Below are positions 8,167-17,575 of a stretch of 64,000 nucleotides of DNA, piece by piece (the first letter of the stretch is position 1; each line of letters opens with the position of its first letter). A program made the translations under genes and the position numbers. Under the pieces are notes generated by a model. It was given only the letters and a program-made list of their open reading frames with translations, ran no database searches and was not told the origin of the DNA. Origin of the DNA: Paenibacillus rigui (GTDB taxonomy: Bacteria; Bacillota; Bacilli; Paenibacillales; NBRC-103111); NCBI RefSeq assembly GCF_002234615.1, contig NZ_NMQW01000021.1, positions 1 through 64,000 on the forward strand, written 5' to 3'.

Positions 8167-9678
8167 TTACTCTGCCCCTCCCTTCGCCGGCTTTGTCTCC
8201 TCCTGAGCTGCGGGGAGGGGAAGCTGCGAATTCATTTTGGGCAGTGTGATATAAATGGTGGTGCCGATTCCCGGCGTGCTCTCTGCGGTAATCGTGCCTT
8301 CATGCGCTTCGACCAGCTGCTTCACGATGGACAAGCCCAGACCGGTTTCGCTGCTGCTTTTGGTGCGGGAAGGATCGGCTTTGTAAAATCGCTCCCAGAT
8401 GAGCGACAATTCTTCTGGGGTCATCCCTCGGCCCGTATCAGTGATTTCTATCATCGTTTCCGTCTCGTTGTCCGAGCCCTTCAAACGAATGGAGCCGTAT
8501 TCCGTAAATTGCAGGCTGTTTTTCACGAGATTAATCAGAATTTGGGTCAGGCGGTCATAATCGCCGTACACGGACAGATCGGGATCGCAGTCGATATCGA
8601 TCCGCAGGTGCTTGGCTTCGATAAGAACCTCCAATGATTCCACTATCATTTCCAACAAGTCTCTTAACGCGTTGCGTTTTTTGTGCAGGGTGATCATGCC
8701 GGCTTCAATCTTCTCCATATCGAGCAGCTCGTTAATCAGGCGGATGAGCCGGAACGTTTCTTTTTCGATGATGCCGTAGTACTTGTATTTGTCCTCCGGC
8801 TGTGTCACGAGGCCGTTCTTCAAGCCCTCGATGATGCCGCGAATGGAGGTCAGCGGGGTCCGGAGCTCATGCGTGACGTCCATAATAAAATGGCGGCGGC
8901 GGTTCTCGTACTGTTGCAGCTTGTTGGAGGCTGCCTCCAGCCGGATCGCCATCGTGTTGAAATCGGCGGACAATTCCCCCAGCTCGTCCGAGCGCTGCAC
9001 CGGGAGTCTGGAGGCATAGTTGCCGGAGGCAATCTGGCGCGTGGCCCGCCGGAGGGCACGGATGCTTTTGCTCATATTGCGGGAAAAAAGCCAGCTGACC
9101 AGCACGGCCAGCACAAAGACGATAAGCACCATGTAGATCAGGGCTTCGTTAAACGTTTGCAGCGTTACCTCATAGCCCTGCAGCGGGGAAAAGACGAATA
9201 AGAACATGTCGCCCTTCAAGCTTTTAGCCCGGATCGGCTTGGAGACGACGACCAGAGGCTCGTTATCCGTGCTGTTCAATATAAAGCTCTCGTTATCCTT
9301 CATTGTAAAAATTCGCTGCCGCATGTCGTCCAAAAAAAGCTTCTCCCGGTAAGGAGCAGGCATTTTCGGATCGCGGTATACGATCTCGCCTGACTTATCC
9401 AGAAGAATGAATGAAATTTTTCGTTCGCTCAGCAGATTACGATAGGCCTGGATGGCAGCGGTAGGTTCCACGTCCTCCTTGACCAGGAGTCTCACGATGC
9501 CTTTGCCGGCGCTAGTCAGTTCACTGGTTTCGAGCTCGAGCGCCTGCTGCTTCATGAAATAGACGAAGCCGGAGGCCAGCGCGCCGAGAATGAGCAGGGA
9601 TACCATCAAATGGCTGACAAACTGCCTTGCAAAAAAAGTGAAGCGGTAACGAAATCCCGGTTGACCCTGAACCTTCAT
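8167..9678 (-). CDS. Membrane sensor histidine kinase (HAMP-HisKA-HATPase)
   Basis: 503 residues. One membrane helix at ~20-42, an extracellular sensor of ~140 residues (DKSGEIVYRDP suggests a PAS/Cache-like fold), a second helix at ~182-200, then HAMP. The H-box is FIMDVTHELRTPLTSIRG with phospho-acceptor His270. The ATP site includes NLVKNSLQF (N box), DTGRGM (G1) and GLGLSIVKQL (G2). Its partner response regulator ends 3 bases upstream, so the two are co-transcribed. The signal is unknown. The layout resembles envelope-stress kinases of the PhoR/WalK class. Confidence 0.92.
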   Translation of the reverse strand: MKVQGQPGFRYRFTFFARQFVSHLMVSLLILGALASGFVYFMKQQALELETSELTSAGKGIVRLLVKEDVEPTAAIQAYRNLLSERKISFILLDKSGEIVYRDPKMPAPYREKLFLDDMRQRIFTMKDNESFILNSTDNEPLVVVSKPIRAKSLKGDMFLFVFSPLQGYEVTLQTFNEALIYMVLIVFVLAVLVSWLFSRNMSKSIRALRRATRQIASGNYASRLPVQRSDELGELSADFNTMAIRLEAASNKLQQYENRRRHFIMDVTHELRTPLTSIRGIIEGLKNGLVTQPEDKYKYYGIIEKETFRLIRLINELLDMEKIEAGMITLHKKRNALRDLLEMIVESLEVLIEAKHLRIDIDCDPDLSVYGDYDRLTQILINLVKNSLQFTEYGSIRLKGSDNETETMIEITDTGRGMTPEELSLIWERFYKADPSRTKSSSETGLGLSIVKQLVEAHEGTITAESTPGIGTTIYITLPKMNSQLPLPAAQEETKPAKGGAE

Positions 9679-9681
9679 GCA

Positions 9682-10419
9682 CTATTCCTCCAGCTTGTAG
9701 CCTACACCCCATACCGTCACGATCAGGGAGCAATCCGGCACCGAGATTTTGTTCCGCAGCCGTTTGATATGCACATCGACGGTTCGTTCTTCCCCCAGGT
9801 AATCGTATCCCCAAATGCTCTCGAGCAGCTGCTCGCGGGTAAATACCTTCTTCGGATAACGGACGAACAGGCAGAGCAGTTCAAATTCTTTGGGCGTTAA
9901 ATTCGTAATCACATGACCTTGTATGATGGCCGTCCGGGCTTCAAGCTGAATGGTAATGTGCTTGTGCTTAAGCGTCTGAAAGCCGTTATCCGGTTCCTCG
10001 CCCCCCTCGGATGAGGAAGTGCCCTGAAGCTCGGAGCCTGCGGTGCCGCTCGCTTTGTAACGGCGGAGCACGGCTTTCATTCTGGCGATAAGCTCCATGG
10101 GGCTGAAAGGCTTTGTGACATAGTCATCTGCCCCCAGCTCAAGTCCTTGAATCCGGTCCTGCTCCTGATCGCGTGCCGTGAGCAGAATGATCGGCGTCTC
10201 CCGCTGCTTGCGCAGATCGCGGCACAGGCTTACGCCGTCTTTGCCGGGCAGCATCCAATCGAGGATGACAAAGTCCCAGTCTTCTTGCTCCAGCCGACGC
10301 TGAGCGGTTAATCCATCATGGACAAATGTCGTATTATACTGCTCCTTCTGGAAAAATAGCTGCAGCATTTCACAAACGGAAAGATCGTCTTCGGCCACAA
10401 GCAGCTTCACATCGAACAC
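9682..10419 (-). CDS. OmpR/PhoB-family response regulator
   Basis: 245 residues. The receiver has acidic pocket Glu10-Asp11-Asp12, phospho-acceptor Asp54 (FVILDWMLPG), Thr in LLTARD, and Lys in YVTKPFSP. A long polar linker (~120-150) leads to a winged-helix DNA-binding domain (LTPKEFELLCLFVRYPKKVFTREQLL, RTVDVHIKRLRNKI, VWGVGYKLE). AAGGAG lies 9 bases before ATG 10419. It is the first gene of the operon with the kinase at 8167-9678. Confidence 0.92.
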   Translation of the reverse strand: MFDVKLLVAEDDLSVCEMLQLFFQKEQYNTTFVHDGLTAQRRLEQEDWDFVILDWMLPGKDGVSLCRDLRKQRETPIILLTARDQEQDRIQGLELGADDYVTKPFSPMELIARMKAVLRRYKASGTAGSELQGTSSSEGGEEPDNGFQTLKHKHITIQLEARTAIIQGHVITNLTPKEFELLCLFVRYPKKVFTREQLLESIWGYDYLGEERTVDVHIKRLRNKISVPDCSLIVTVWGVGYKLEE

Positions 10420-10433
10420 GCTCCTTGATTATC

Positions 10434-10456
10434 AGCATAGTTAGTTCAAGCATAGT
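10434..10456. promoter_or_regulatory. Paired direct repeat upstream of the response regulator
   Basis: AGCATAGT occurs at 10434-10441 and again at 10449-10456. Direct repeats are the usual OmpR-family binding arrangement, so autoregulation is possible, but the repeat is short and close to the start codon. Confidence 0.3.
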
Positions 10457-10596
10457 CGATTCCGGCCTGGAATAGCAAGATGTGCGGCCGGGGAGGCGCA
10501 GGTGACCGCATTGCGGAGTTGCGGCGGAGACGGGAGGGAGGAGCGGGCCGGTGCCAAACCAGGTTACCTGTGGCAAACAGCCGCGTAGAAGCGGAC

Positions 10597-11229
10597 CTAC
10601 GGACGCGGTGGACCGAGATCCGGCTGGAGCGACAAGTGCGTAGGCCCAAGGAGATGCAGACGCTTCAGCTGCAGAGCCATATAAGTGGGGGAATAAGGCA
10701 TATTGTGGTCCAGCCAGTGCTTCATAATACCGATGTGGGCGGCTGTCGCGTAGCGGATGATGAACTCGCGGGGAAGCAAGAGGTGCTGTTCATCGGGTTG
10801 GGCCAGCGTCTGCCTTTCGAACAGCGCCAACCGGATGACCCCCTCCATTCGTTCGGCGAAGCCCGGGATGCCGTTATGACTTAGCATAACCTTATAAAAT
10901 GTGGCGTTAGTGGAGATATGCTCGAATTGGCGGATAAATGAAACCGGCGGCTCATCGGTGTTCATATTGAGTTGTTCCGCCGAAAAGTCAGGCGGCAGCT
11001 GCATCGCCTTCTGCAGCTGATCCAGCATGTGGTCGGTAAGCTTCTCCAGAAGATCGTACTTGTCTTTATAGTGCAGGTAAAACGTTGCTCTGTTTATCAC
11101 AGCGCGGGCGGTAATATCGCGCACTGTCATCTTGTCAAAGCCCTTCTCACCCATCAGCGAGATGAAGGCATCATCTATGGCGCGCAGGGTCCGTTGGATT
11201 CGAAGGTCGGTTGAAGCTTCATTATTCAT
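10597..11229 (-). CDS. TetR/AcrR-family regulator
   Basis: 210 residues. The N-terminal helix-turn-helix is MTVRDITARAVINRATFYLHYKDKYDLLEKL, the usual TetR recognition region. The C-terminal ligand domain (FIRQFEHISTNATFYKVMLSHNGIPGF) matches the TetR_C_7/YsiA-like group common next to drug exporters. It is divergent from the MFS exporter starting at 11409, and palindromes in the gap (11321-11333 and 11373-11385) are likely its operators. It probably represses the exporter until a toxic ligand binds. Confidence 0.9.
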   Translation of the reverse strand: MNNEASTDLRIQRTLRAIDDAFISLMGEKGFDKMTVRDITARAVINRATFYLHYKDKYDLLEKLTDHMLDQLQKAMQLPPDFSAEQLNMNTDEPPVSFIRQFEHISTNATFYKVMLSHNGIPGFAERMEGVIRLALFERQTLAQPDEQHLLLPREFIIRYATAAHIGIMKHWLDHNMPYSPTYMALQLKRLHLLGPTHLSLQPDLGPPRP

Positions 11230-11320
11230 CCTTTTGTCCTCCTATGTGTCTATTATGTAGAGGATGTTCAACAGTCTGGACTGAGGTGTCAATTATGCGA
11301 TACTTCTTCATTTTTTGACG

Positions 11321-11333
11321 GTTGAAGGTCAAC
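11321..11333. promoter_or_regulatory. Palindrome GTTGA-N3-TCAAC in the tetR-MFS gap
   Basis: A 13-bp dyad just upstream of the TATAAT-like hexamer at 11348-11353. It may be a TetR operator half or may overlap a -35 region. Confidence 0.35.
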
Positions 11334-11372
11334 GCTATGCCGTTTAATATAATCCACACAGAATTGTTAAAA

Positions 11373-11385
11373 CGACACTGTGTCG
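11373..11385. promoter_or_regulatory. Candidate TetR operator CGACAC-T-GTGTCG
   Basis: Perfect 13-bp palindrome between the TATAAT-like box (11348-11353) and the ribosome site (11395-11400) of the exporter gene. Binding here would block early transcription of the exporter. Assignment to the adjacent TetR is inferred from position. Confidence 0.5.
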
Positions 11386-11408
11386 ATTATATTCGGAGGT
11401 GCATCATT

Positions 11409-12911
11409 TTGTCCAATGAAAAAACGAATACGAAATGGGTGACGGCAGGCTTGCTGCTGGGTCTGGTCCTGTCTTCCTTGGATCAAACAATTGTAGCGGC
11501 GTCGCTGCCTACGATTACGAAGCAGCTGGGGGGATTCTCTCTTTACAGCTGGGTGTTTACCGTTTACATGCTTGCTTCGACAGTCATGATGCCTATTTAT
11601 GGCAAGCTTGCCGACCTCTTCGGACGCAAGCGCGTTTTCCTGGGCGGTTTGTCTTTATTTTTACTGGGATCGTTATTATGCGGCTGTGCTCATTCGATGT
11701 ACGAGTTAATCGCCTTTCGCTGTATTCAGGGACTGGGCGCCGGTGCTTTGATGCCGGTCGCGTTCACGATCATCGCAGATATTTACCCGCCTGAGCAGCG
11801 GGTAAAATTTATGGGCTTGTTCAGTACGGTGTTCGCCGCTTCCAGTATAGGCGGACCGGTTCTTGGGGGGCTGCTGGCCGCGTGGAGCTGGAGGTGGATT
11901 TTCCTCATGAATTTGCCCATCGGCCTGCCCGCGCTTCTCCTGCTGGCTGCTGCTTTGAAGGAAACGCAGCCTCTGCGCAGCAGACCGAAGATCGACTGGT
12001 CGGGAGCGGCCGCTTTTGCCGGCAGTGTCGTCGCGCTGCTTCTCGCCCTGGTGCTGGGAGGCAACGAGTATGCTTGGGGCAGCCCCGTCAACTTGGGCTT
12101 ATGGATCACGGGTGGAGCGCTTCTCGGGGTGTTTATTTGGGTGGAGGCCAAGGCGAAGGAGCCGATGATGCCCATGCGGCTTTTTACCCTTCGAACGGTG
12201 ACCTGCAGCCATATCGCCGGATTTTTTATCAATGCGGCTTTGTTCGGAGCTATCGCGTATATTCCGTTGTTCGTGCAGGGGGTGATCGGGGTTAGCTCCG
12301 TGGTGACCGGCTATATTTTGGTGCCGTTCATGCTGGCGACGGTTGTCACAATGACAGGGTGCAGGCGATGGATGATGAAGGTTTCCTACCGCACGATTTT
12401 GGTGATGAGCTTATCCTGCACGCTGGCCGGCTTTCTGCTGTTTTCCCGCATGGATATGGATACAACAACGCTGGAAATCGTCATATATATGCTGGTTGCC
12501 GGGTTCGGAGCGGGCGCGGTGTTTCCGGCACTTGGAACGGCGGCGCAGCATGCCGTCGAGTGGAGCCTGCGCGGGGCGGCAACATCGTCGAACCAGTTTT
12601 TCCGGTCCGTTGGCGGCACCATTGGCGTCAGTATCATGGGCGGGATGCTATCAAGGGGGATCGCCGACCGGTTAGAGGCATCGAAGGCGGCAGGGCTGGA
12701 CATCCAAGGGCTCTCCGATCCCGAAACGGTATTGAACGGGGAGCTTCGGCTCCAGCTGCCGGAGTCCGCCCTGCAGGAATTGCAAAGAGCCTTTAGCGGA
12801 GCGCTTCATGATGTGTTTCTGTTCGCCTCTCTGCTGGTTGCCGTCAGCCTGCTGGCGAGCGCTGCGATGGGCAAGGCGAGGCTGATTTCCCGAAACGGAG
12901 AGTCTTCCTGA
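11409..12911 (+). CDS. MFS multidrug exporter, DHA2 (14-TM, EmrB/QacA) family
   Basis: 500 residues from TTG 11409. This start is chosen because GGAGGT at 11395-11400 is 8 bases away, whereas the upstream ATGs have no ribosome site. Motif C-like LSSLDQTIVAASLPTI is in TM1, and the A-motif GKLADLFGRKRVFL is in loop 2-3. About 14 hydrophobic segments are present. It would export hydrophobic drugs using the proton gradient. Divergent from its probable TetR repressor. Confidence 0.9.
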   Translation: MSNEKTNTKWVTAGLLLGLVLSSLDQTIVAASLPTITKQLGGFSLYSWVFTVYMLASTVMMPIYGKLADLFGRKRVFLGGLSLFLLGSLLCGCAHSMYELIAFRCIQGLGAGALMPVAFTIIADIYPPEQRVKFMGLFSTVFAASSIGGPVLGGLLAAWSWRWIFLMNLPIGLPALLLLAAALKETQPLRSRPKIDWSGAAAFAGSVVALLLALVLGGNEYAWGSPVNLGLWITGGALLGVFIWVEAKAKEPMMPMRLFTLRTVTCSHIAGFFINAALFGAIAYIPLFVQGVIGVSSVVTGYILVPFMLATVVTMTGCRRWMMKVSYRTILVMSLSCTLAGFLLFSRMDMDTTTLEIVIYMLVAGFGAGAVFPALGTAAQHAVEWSLRGAATSSNQFFRSVGGTIGVSIMGGMLSRGIADRLEASKAAGLDIQGLSDPETVLNGELRLQLPESALQELQRAFSGALHDVFLFASLLVAVSLLASAAMGKARLISRNGESS

Positions 12912-13097
12912 GCGGAGGGACTGTGCGCGGGTGCGGGACCCGGCTTCAGGTTTGAAGGCCGGTCCTACCCACGATAAAACCGTTCAAATATTCGTTCGTG
13001 CTCTCCTGCAATGCCTCTCCCTTTATCCGTTACCGTAATGCACACCTGAGCTGTAGTGAGATTCATTGTCTAAGGGTGATTATAGCCAAAAATGCAA

Positions 13098-13126
13098 TTG
13101 ACAGAACAGCTCCCTCATGAGAGAAT
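13098..13126 (+). promoter_or_regulatory. Probable sigma-A promoter of the lacI-type gene
   Basis: TTGACA at 13098-13103, 17-base spacer, GAGAAT at 13121-13126. It lies 80 bases before the first ATG of the LacI gene. The remaining 12912-13205 gap shows no gene. Confidence 0.5.
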
Positions 13127-13205
13127 GAACGCGTGTACATTTTCATTCATAAGACTGTAGAGCCTAAATCATGTCTATGATGTCTTTCCTATACAGCTAT
13201 GAACC

Positions 13206-14300
13206 ATGGTTTGGCTTCATTACAGTTATTTTTCCGAAGGGAGGGTTCCCGTTATCGTTACAAGAAAGGAAGTCGCTGAGCTGGCGGGCGTATCCGAGGC
13301 TACCGTATCCCGGGTGTTCAACGGCGTAGGGCCGATGAAAGAGGAGACGAAGCAGCGGGTGCTGGAAGCAGCCAAGACATTAAACTATCATCCCAACGCT
13401 ATTGCTCAGAACTTTGCCCGCCGCCGGAGCGGCAATTTGGGCGTCGTTCTTCCTTATGTTCCGAAGGTTCATTTATTTTCTACGTATTTCTTCTCTGAAA
13501 TTTTGAGCGGGATCGGCGCGAAGGTGAAGGAGAAGGGCTATGACCTGCTGCTGCTGCTGCGTTCCCCGGATGAGGAAAGCGATTACATCGATATGTTTCG
13601 TTCGCAAAAGGTGGACGCTTGCATTATTCTGGGTGCTACCGATACCCCCCGCGAGCTGGAGCAGCTGAAGCGGCTGGAGGAGGGAGGGCATCCCTTCTGC
13701 CTCGTGAATCAGCATTTCAGAGGCGAGCAGTTCAATGAAGTCGATGCAGATCACAAGACGGGGAGCTATATTGCAGTCCGGCATTTGCTGGACCGGGGGC
13801 ATCGGCGAGTTGCCTTCCTGAACGGCTCGCCGCAATTTTCAAGCAGCGGCGACCGCTTGGAGGGCTACCGGCAGGCGATGCGCGAAGCGGGGCTGCTCCC
13901 GGGGGGGATGGATGCGCTTTCGCCGCATCTGTACTATGAAGGCAACTACAGCCGCACCAGCGGCTATCGGGCAGCCGCCCAGATCTACGAGCATCGTCAC
14001 GAGATCGATGCGGTGTTCGCGGCCAACGACCGGATGGCGATCGGTCTGATGCAGGGCTTGCGCGAGCTGGGCTGGGAGGCCGGACGGGACCTGGCGGTTG
14101 TCGGCTACGACAATTCCGACGCCGCCCGAGTGACCGATCCGCCGCTGACCAGCGTGGCGGTTCCTTTTTACGAGATGGGCAGTCTGGCAGCCGAGAAGCT
14201 GTTGTCCCGGATTGGCGGGGACGCTGCTTCCAAAGGGACGTTCCAAGTCAAGGTCGATACGGAGCTGGTTATCCGTCAATCTTGCGGCAGGCGGAGCTAG
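13206..14300 (+). CDS. LacI-family transcriptional regulator
   Basis: 364 residues as called, or 348 from the canonical position. The DNA-binding headpiece reads VTRKEVAELAGVSEATVSRVF and the hinge helix NYHPNAIAQNFARRRSGNLG. The periplasmic-binding-protein-like effector domain ends with VVGYDNSDAARVTDPPLTSV. ATG 13206 lacks a ribosome site. AAGGGAGG at 13237-13244 points instead to codon 13254, which is ATC and would give the family-typical MVTRKE start. No ATG, GTG or TTG is available at that site. It heads a cluster with two Gfo/Idh/MocA genes and a ThuA-like gene, and likely represses it. Confidence 0.9.
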   Translation: MVWLHYSYFSEGRVPVIVTRKEVAELAGVSEATVSRVFNGVGPMKEETKQRVLEAAKTLNYHPNAIAQNFARRRSGNLGVVLPYVPKVHLFSTYFFSEILSGIGAKVKEKGYDLLLLLRSPDEESDYIDMFRSQKVDACIILGATDTPRELEQLKRLEEGGHPFCLVNQHFRGEQFNEVDADHKTGSYIAVRHLLDRGHRRVAFLNGSPQFSSSGDRLEGYRQAMREAGLLPGGMDALSPHLYYEGNYSRTSGYRAAAQIYEHRHEIDAVFAANDRMAIGLMQGLRELGWEAGRDLAVVGYDNSDAARVTDPPLTSVAVPFYEMGSLAAEKLLSRIGGDAASKGTFQVKVDTELVIRQSCGRRS

Positions 14301-14363
14301 GACGCGCAATTCCGGCGTAGAGTACACCGGATTTTCAAACTATTGAATGGGGGAAGCAGGCAG

Positions 14364-15524
14364 ATGAAGCAAATCAACATTGGGATGGTTGGATATAAGT
14401 TTATGGGCAAGGCGCACAGCCATGCGTACCGTGATTTACATATGTTTTTTCCGAAGGTGGCGAAGCCCGGCATGAAGCTGATTTGCGGCCGCGACGAAGC
14501 GGGCGTGGCCCAGGCGGCAGAGCAGTTCGGCTGGGAAGGCTATGTGACCGATTGGCGGGAGCTATTGCAGCGGGACGATATTGATGTGATCGATATCAAC
14601 GCGCCGAGCGATGCGCATAAGGAAATTGCGCTGGCCGCAGCGAAGGCGGGCAAGCATCTGTTCTGCGAGAAGCCGCTGGCACTCACGCTGGAGGATTCGC
14701 GCGACATGCTGCAAGCGGCGGAAGCGGCGGGCGTGAAGCATATGGTCGGCTTTAACTACCGTTTTGCGCCGGCTGTGCAGTTGGCCAAGAAGCTCATTGA
14801 CGAAGGGCGGCTCGGTCAAATCTATCATTTCCGCGCGTGGTTCCTGCAGGACTGGATCGTGGACCCGGACTTCCCGCTCGTCTGGAGACTGCAGAAGGAA
14901 ATTGCCGGCTCCGGCTCCCACGGAGATCTTGGCGCTCACCTGATTGACCTGTCGCATTATTTGATCGGCGGCATGAGTGAAGTGATCGGTATGAGCGAAA
15001 CTTTCGTCAAAGAGCGGCCGATGCCGACCTCGATGACAGGCCTCAGCGCCAAAGGCAGCAAGGATGCGCCCAAAGGGCCGGTCACGGTAGACGATGCGAC
15101 GCTGTTCTTGAGCCGCTTCGAGAACGGAGCTCTTGGCAGCTTTGAGGCGACGCGTTTTGCGCCGGGGCACCGCTGTACGAATGCTTTTGAAATTAACGGC
15201 AGCAAAGGCAGCGTCAAGTTCGACTTTGAACGGATGAATGAGCTTCAGGTGTATTTCACTGACGATGCGGAGGATGTACAGGGCTTCCGCCGCGTGTTGG
15301 CGACGGATCCGGCGCATGCTTATATGGACGCCTGGTGGCCTGCGGGACATACGATCGGCTACGAGCATACGTTTGTCCATGAGGTTGTGGAGCTGATGCA
15401 GGCGCTGGAGCAGAATCGCCAGCCGGTTCCGAATTTCGTCGATGGGGTGAAGTGCCAGGAAGTGCTGGAGGCCGTTGACCGTTCCATCGCAGAGCGGCGC
15501 TGGGTCCGTATTGACGAAGTGTAG
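14364..15524 (+). CDS. Gfo/Idh/MocA-family NAD(P)-dependent sugar oxidoreductase, copy 1
   Basis: 386 residues from ATG 14364, with GGGGGAAG ~9 bases upstream. N-terminal Rossmann domain (INIGMVGYKFMGKAHSHAYRD), catalytic EKP motif (HLFCEKPLALTLEDS), then the alpha/beta substrate domain with GSHGDLGAHLIDLSHYLIG carrying the usual His/Asp residues. It oxidises or reduces a sugar-type alcohol, substrate unknown. Together with the neighbouring ThuA-like protein and a second family member it resembles ThuA/ThuB and 3-keto-sugar pathways. Confidence 0.9.
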   Translation: MKQINIGMVGYKFMGKAHSHAYRDLHMFFPKVAKPGMKLICGRDEAGVAQAAEQFGWEGYVTDWRELLQRDDIDVIDINAPSDAHKEIALAAAKAGKHLFCEKPLALTLEDSRDMLQAAEAAGVKHMVGFNYRFAPAVQLAKKLIDEGRLGQIYHFRAWFLQDWIVDPDFPLVWRLQKEIAGSGSHGDLGAHLIDLSHYLIGGMSEVIGMSETFVKERPMPTSMTGLSAKGSKDAPKGPVTVDDATLFLSRFENGALGSFEATRFAPGHRCTNAFEINGSKGSVKFDFERMNELQVYFTDDAEDVQGFRRVLATDPAHAYMDAWWPAGHTIGYEHTFVHEVVELMQALEQNRQPVPNFVDGVKCQEVLEAVDRSIAERRWVRIDEV

Positions 15525-15638
15525 CATGATGCAGCACGGTTTGTAACCTTACGCGATTTTTAATATTAATAGAAGAAACAAGACGGTTTCCCGAATTTGC
15601 AGGGTCATGGAACGAAGACAAAGGAGCGTGTAGAAGGC

Positions 15639-16358
15639 ATGAAAAAAGCACTGATCGTGCAAGGCGGCTGGCAGGGGCATCAGCCGAAGGAAGTATCTGA
15701 AATTTTCCGTTCCGTATTGGAGGAAGAGGGCTTTGAGGTCGAGGTGTCCGATACGCTGGATTCTTTCTCGGACGGTGACAAGCTGCTGGCGCTGGACCTG
15801 ATCGTGCCGGTATGGACGATGGGGGAAATCACCAAAGAGCAGGCGGGCAACGTCTCTAGAGCGGTTCAAAGCGGGGTTGGCCTGGCAGGCTGTCACGGCG
15901 GGATGTGCGATTCGTTCCGCAACAATGTGGATTGGCAGTTCATGACCGGGGGGCAGTGGGTTGCGCATCCGGGCAATGACGGCGTCGAGTACACCGTTAA
16001 TATTTGTAACACCTCCAGTCCGCTGGTGGAAGGTATTGAGGATTTTGCGGTGAAAAGCGAGCAGTATTACCTGCACGTCGATCCTGCGGTGGAAGTGCTG
16101 GCGACAACCCGGTTTCCGGTTGTGGAAGGACCGCATTCATTGAATAAAGCCGTGGATATGCCCGTGGTGTGGACCAAGCGTTGGGGCGTAGGACGTGTGT
16201 ATTACAACTCGCTGGGCCATCAAGCGAATATCGTCGATATGCCGCAGGTGAAGCTGATGATGCGACGCGGCTTCCTTTGGACGGCTGAAGGCAAATCGCT
16301 TGCCGCTAGTGCAGGCGCAGGCAGCGTGAAATATACAGGCATGGGCGACAGCAACTAA
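15639..16358 (+). CDS. ThuA-domain protein (trehalose-utilisation-like)
   Basis: 239 residues from ATG 15639 (AAGGAG at about 15621-15626). It has the ThuA glutamine-amidotransferase-like fold: KALIVQGGWQGHQPKEVSEIF at the N-terminus, GVGLAGCHGGMCDSFRNN in the nucleophile-elbow region, and VVWTKRWGVGRVYYNSLGH near the C-terminus. In rhizobia ThuA acts with ThuB (a Gfo/Idh/MocA member) on trehalose and related disaccharides through 3-keto intermediates. Here it is flanked on both sides by Gfo/Idh/MocA genes, supporting a comparable pathway. Substrate unknown. Confidence 0.88.
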   Translation: MKKALIVQGGWQGHQPKEVSEIFRSVLEEEGFEVEVSDTLDSFSDGDKLLALDLIVPVWTMGEITKEQAGNVSRAVQSGVGLAGCHGGMCDSFRNNVDWQFMTGGQWVAHPGNDGVEYTVNICNTSSPLVEGIEDFAVKSEQYYLHVDPAVEVLATTRFPVVEGPHSLNKAVDMPVVWTKRWGVGRVYYNSLGHQANIVDMPQVKLMMRRGFLWTAEGKSLAASAGAGSVKYTGMGDSN

Positions 16359-16391
16359 TTATCAAACCTGGAACGGGGGACAAGAAAAGCA

Positions 16392-17495
16392 ATGGAAAAA
16401 GTCAGAGTAGGTATCGTCGGCTGCGGTAAGATTAGCGGCATCTATTTTAAAAACTGCAGTCAATTTTCCGCGTTGGAAGTGACGGCTTGCGCCGATTTGA
16501 ACGTGGCGCGTGCCCAAGCCAGCGCAGAAGAATATGGTATTGCCAAAGCGTGCTCTGTCAGCGAGCTGCTGGCCGACCCGGATATCGATCTCATCATTAA
16601 CTTGACGATCCCTGCGGCACATGCGGAAGTGTGCATTCAAGCGCTTGAAGCAGGCAAGCATGTATATGTGGAGAAGCCATTGGCCGTAACCCGCGAAGAA
16701 GGGCAGCGAATTTTGGCTGTAGCTAGACAAAAAGGACTGCTGGTCGGAAGTGCGCCGGATACGTTCCTTGGCGGAGGGATTCAAACCTGCATCAAGCTGA
16801 TTGAGGACGGCTGGATCGGCACGCCGATAGCTGCGAGCGCATTCATGATTGGCCGCGGCCACGAGCATTGGCATCCGGACCCGGAGTTTTATTATGCGCT
16901 CGGCGGCGGTCCGATGTTCGACATGGGACCGTATTATTTGACCGCCTTGGTCGCTATGCTGGGACCGATTGCGAGAGTAACGGGTTCGGCGCGTATTTCG
17001 TATCCGGAGCGGACGATCATGAGCGAGCCGAAATTCGGACAGACGATTAAAGTCGAAACCGCCACGCATGTAGCTGGAGTTTTGGACTTCCACAGCGGGG
17101 CTATCGGGACAATAATTACCAGCTTCGATGCATTCGGGGGCAGTCAATTGCCGAGAATCGAAATTTATGGCAGTCAAGGCACGTTAAGCGTTCCCGATCC
17201 GAATACATTCGGCGGCCCTGTCCTGCTTCGTCGCAGCGATGCGAAGGAGTTCAGTGAAATCCCGTTAACCCATGGCTATGCGGTCAACAGCCGCGGGCTG
17301 GGCGTACTGGACATGGCGTATGCGATCCGAAACGGCCGGTTGAACCGGGCAAACGGACAATTGGCGTATCACATCCTGGAGGCGATGCATGGCTTCCATG
17401 ATGCTTCCGAGCAGGGCAAGCATTATCTGATGCAGAGCACCTGCGAAAAACCGAAGGCCATGCCGACGGGTCTTGTAAAAGGTATGCTGGACTAA
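16392..17495 (+). CDS. Gfo/Idh/MocA-family oxidoreductase, copy 2
   Basis: 367 residues. Rossmann motif [17 protein letters not shown], catalytic [15 protein letters not shown], and a C-terminal domain with [31 protein letters not shown]. It is clearly paralogous in fold but not in close sequence to the copy at 14364, so the two probably act on different substrates or steps. It is the last gene of the lacI cluster, closed by the strong terminator at 17503-17558. Confidence 0.9.
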   Translation: MEKVRVGIVGCGKISGIYFKNCSQFSALEVTACADLNVARAQASAEEYGIAKACSVSELLADPDIDLIINLTIPAAHAEVCIQALEAGKHVYVEKPLAVTREEGQRILAVARQKGLLVGSAPDTFLGGGIQTCIKLIEDGWIGTPIAASAFMIGRGHEHWHPDPEFYYALGGGPMFDMGPYYLTALVAMLGPIARVTGSARISYPERTIMSEPKFGQTIKVETATHVAGVLDFHSGAIGTIITSFDAFGGSQLPRIEIYGSQGTLSVPDPNTFGGPVLLRRSDAKEFSEIPLTHGYAVNSRGLGVLDMAYAIRNGRLNRANGQLAYHILEAMHGFHDASEQGKHYLMQSTCEKPKAMPTGLVKGMLD

Positions 17496-17502
17496 TAAAT
17501 AC

Positions 17503-17558
17503 CGCGCTCTGAACTAAAGCGGATGGGATAGCCCATTCTTTAGCCAGAGCGCGTTTTT
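17503..17558 (+). terminator. Strong terminator of the Gfo-ThuA-Gfo cluster
   Basis: CGCGCTCTG (17503-17511) pairs with CAGAGCGCG (17545-17553). Inner CTAAAG/CTTTAG and TGGG/CCCA pairs extend the stem, and TTTTT follows. Confidence 0.9.
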
Positions 17559-17575
17559 AGCAGCAATAATAAAAG

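Noticed and set aside
14562-15527. 321-codon minus-strand frame
   Set aside because: Antisense to the complete Gfo/Idh/MocA gene. Composition is typical of a shadow frame and there is no ribosome site.
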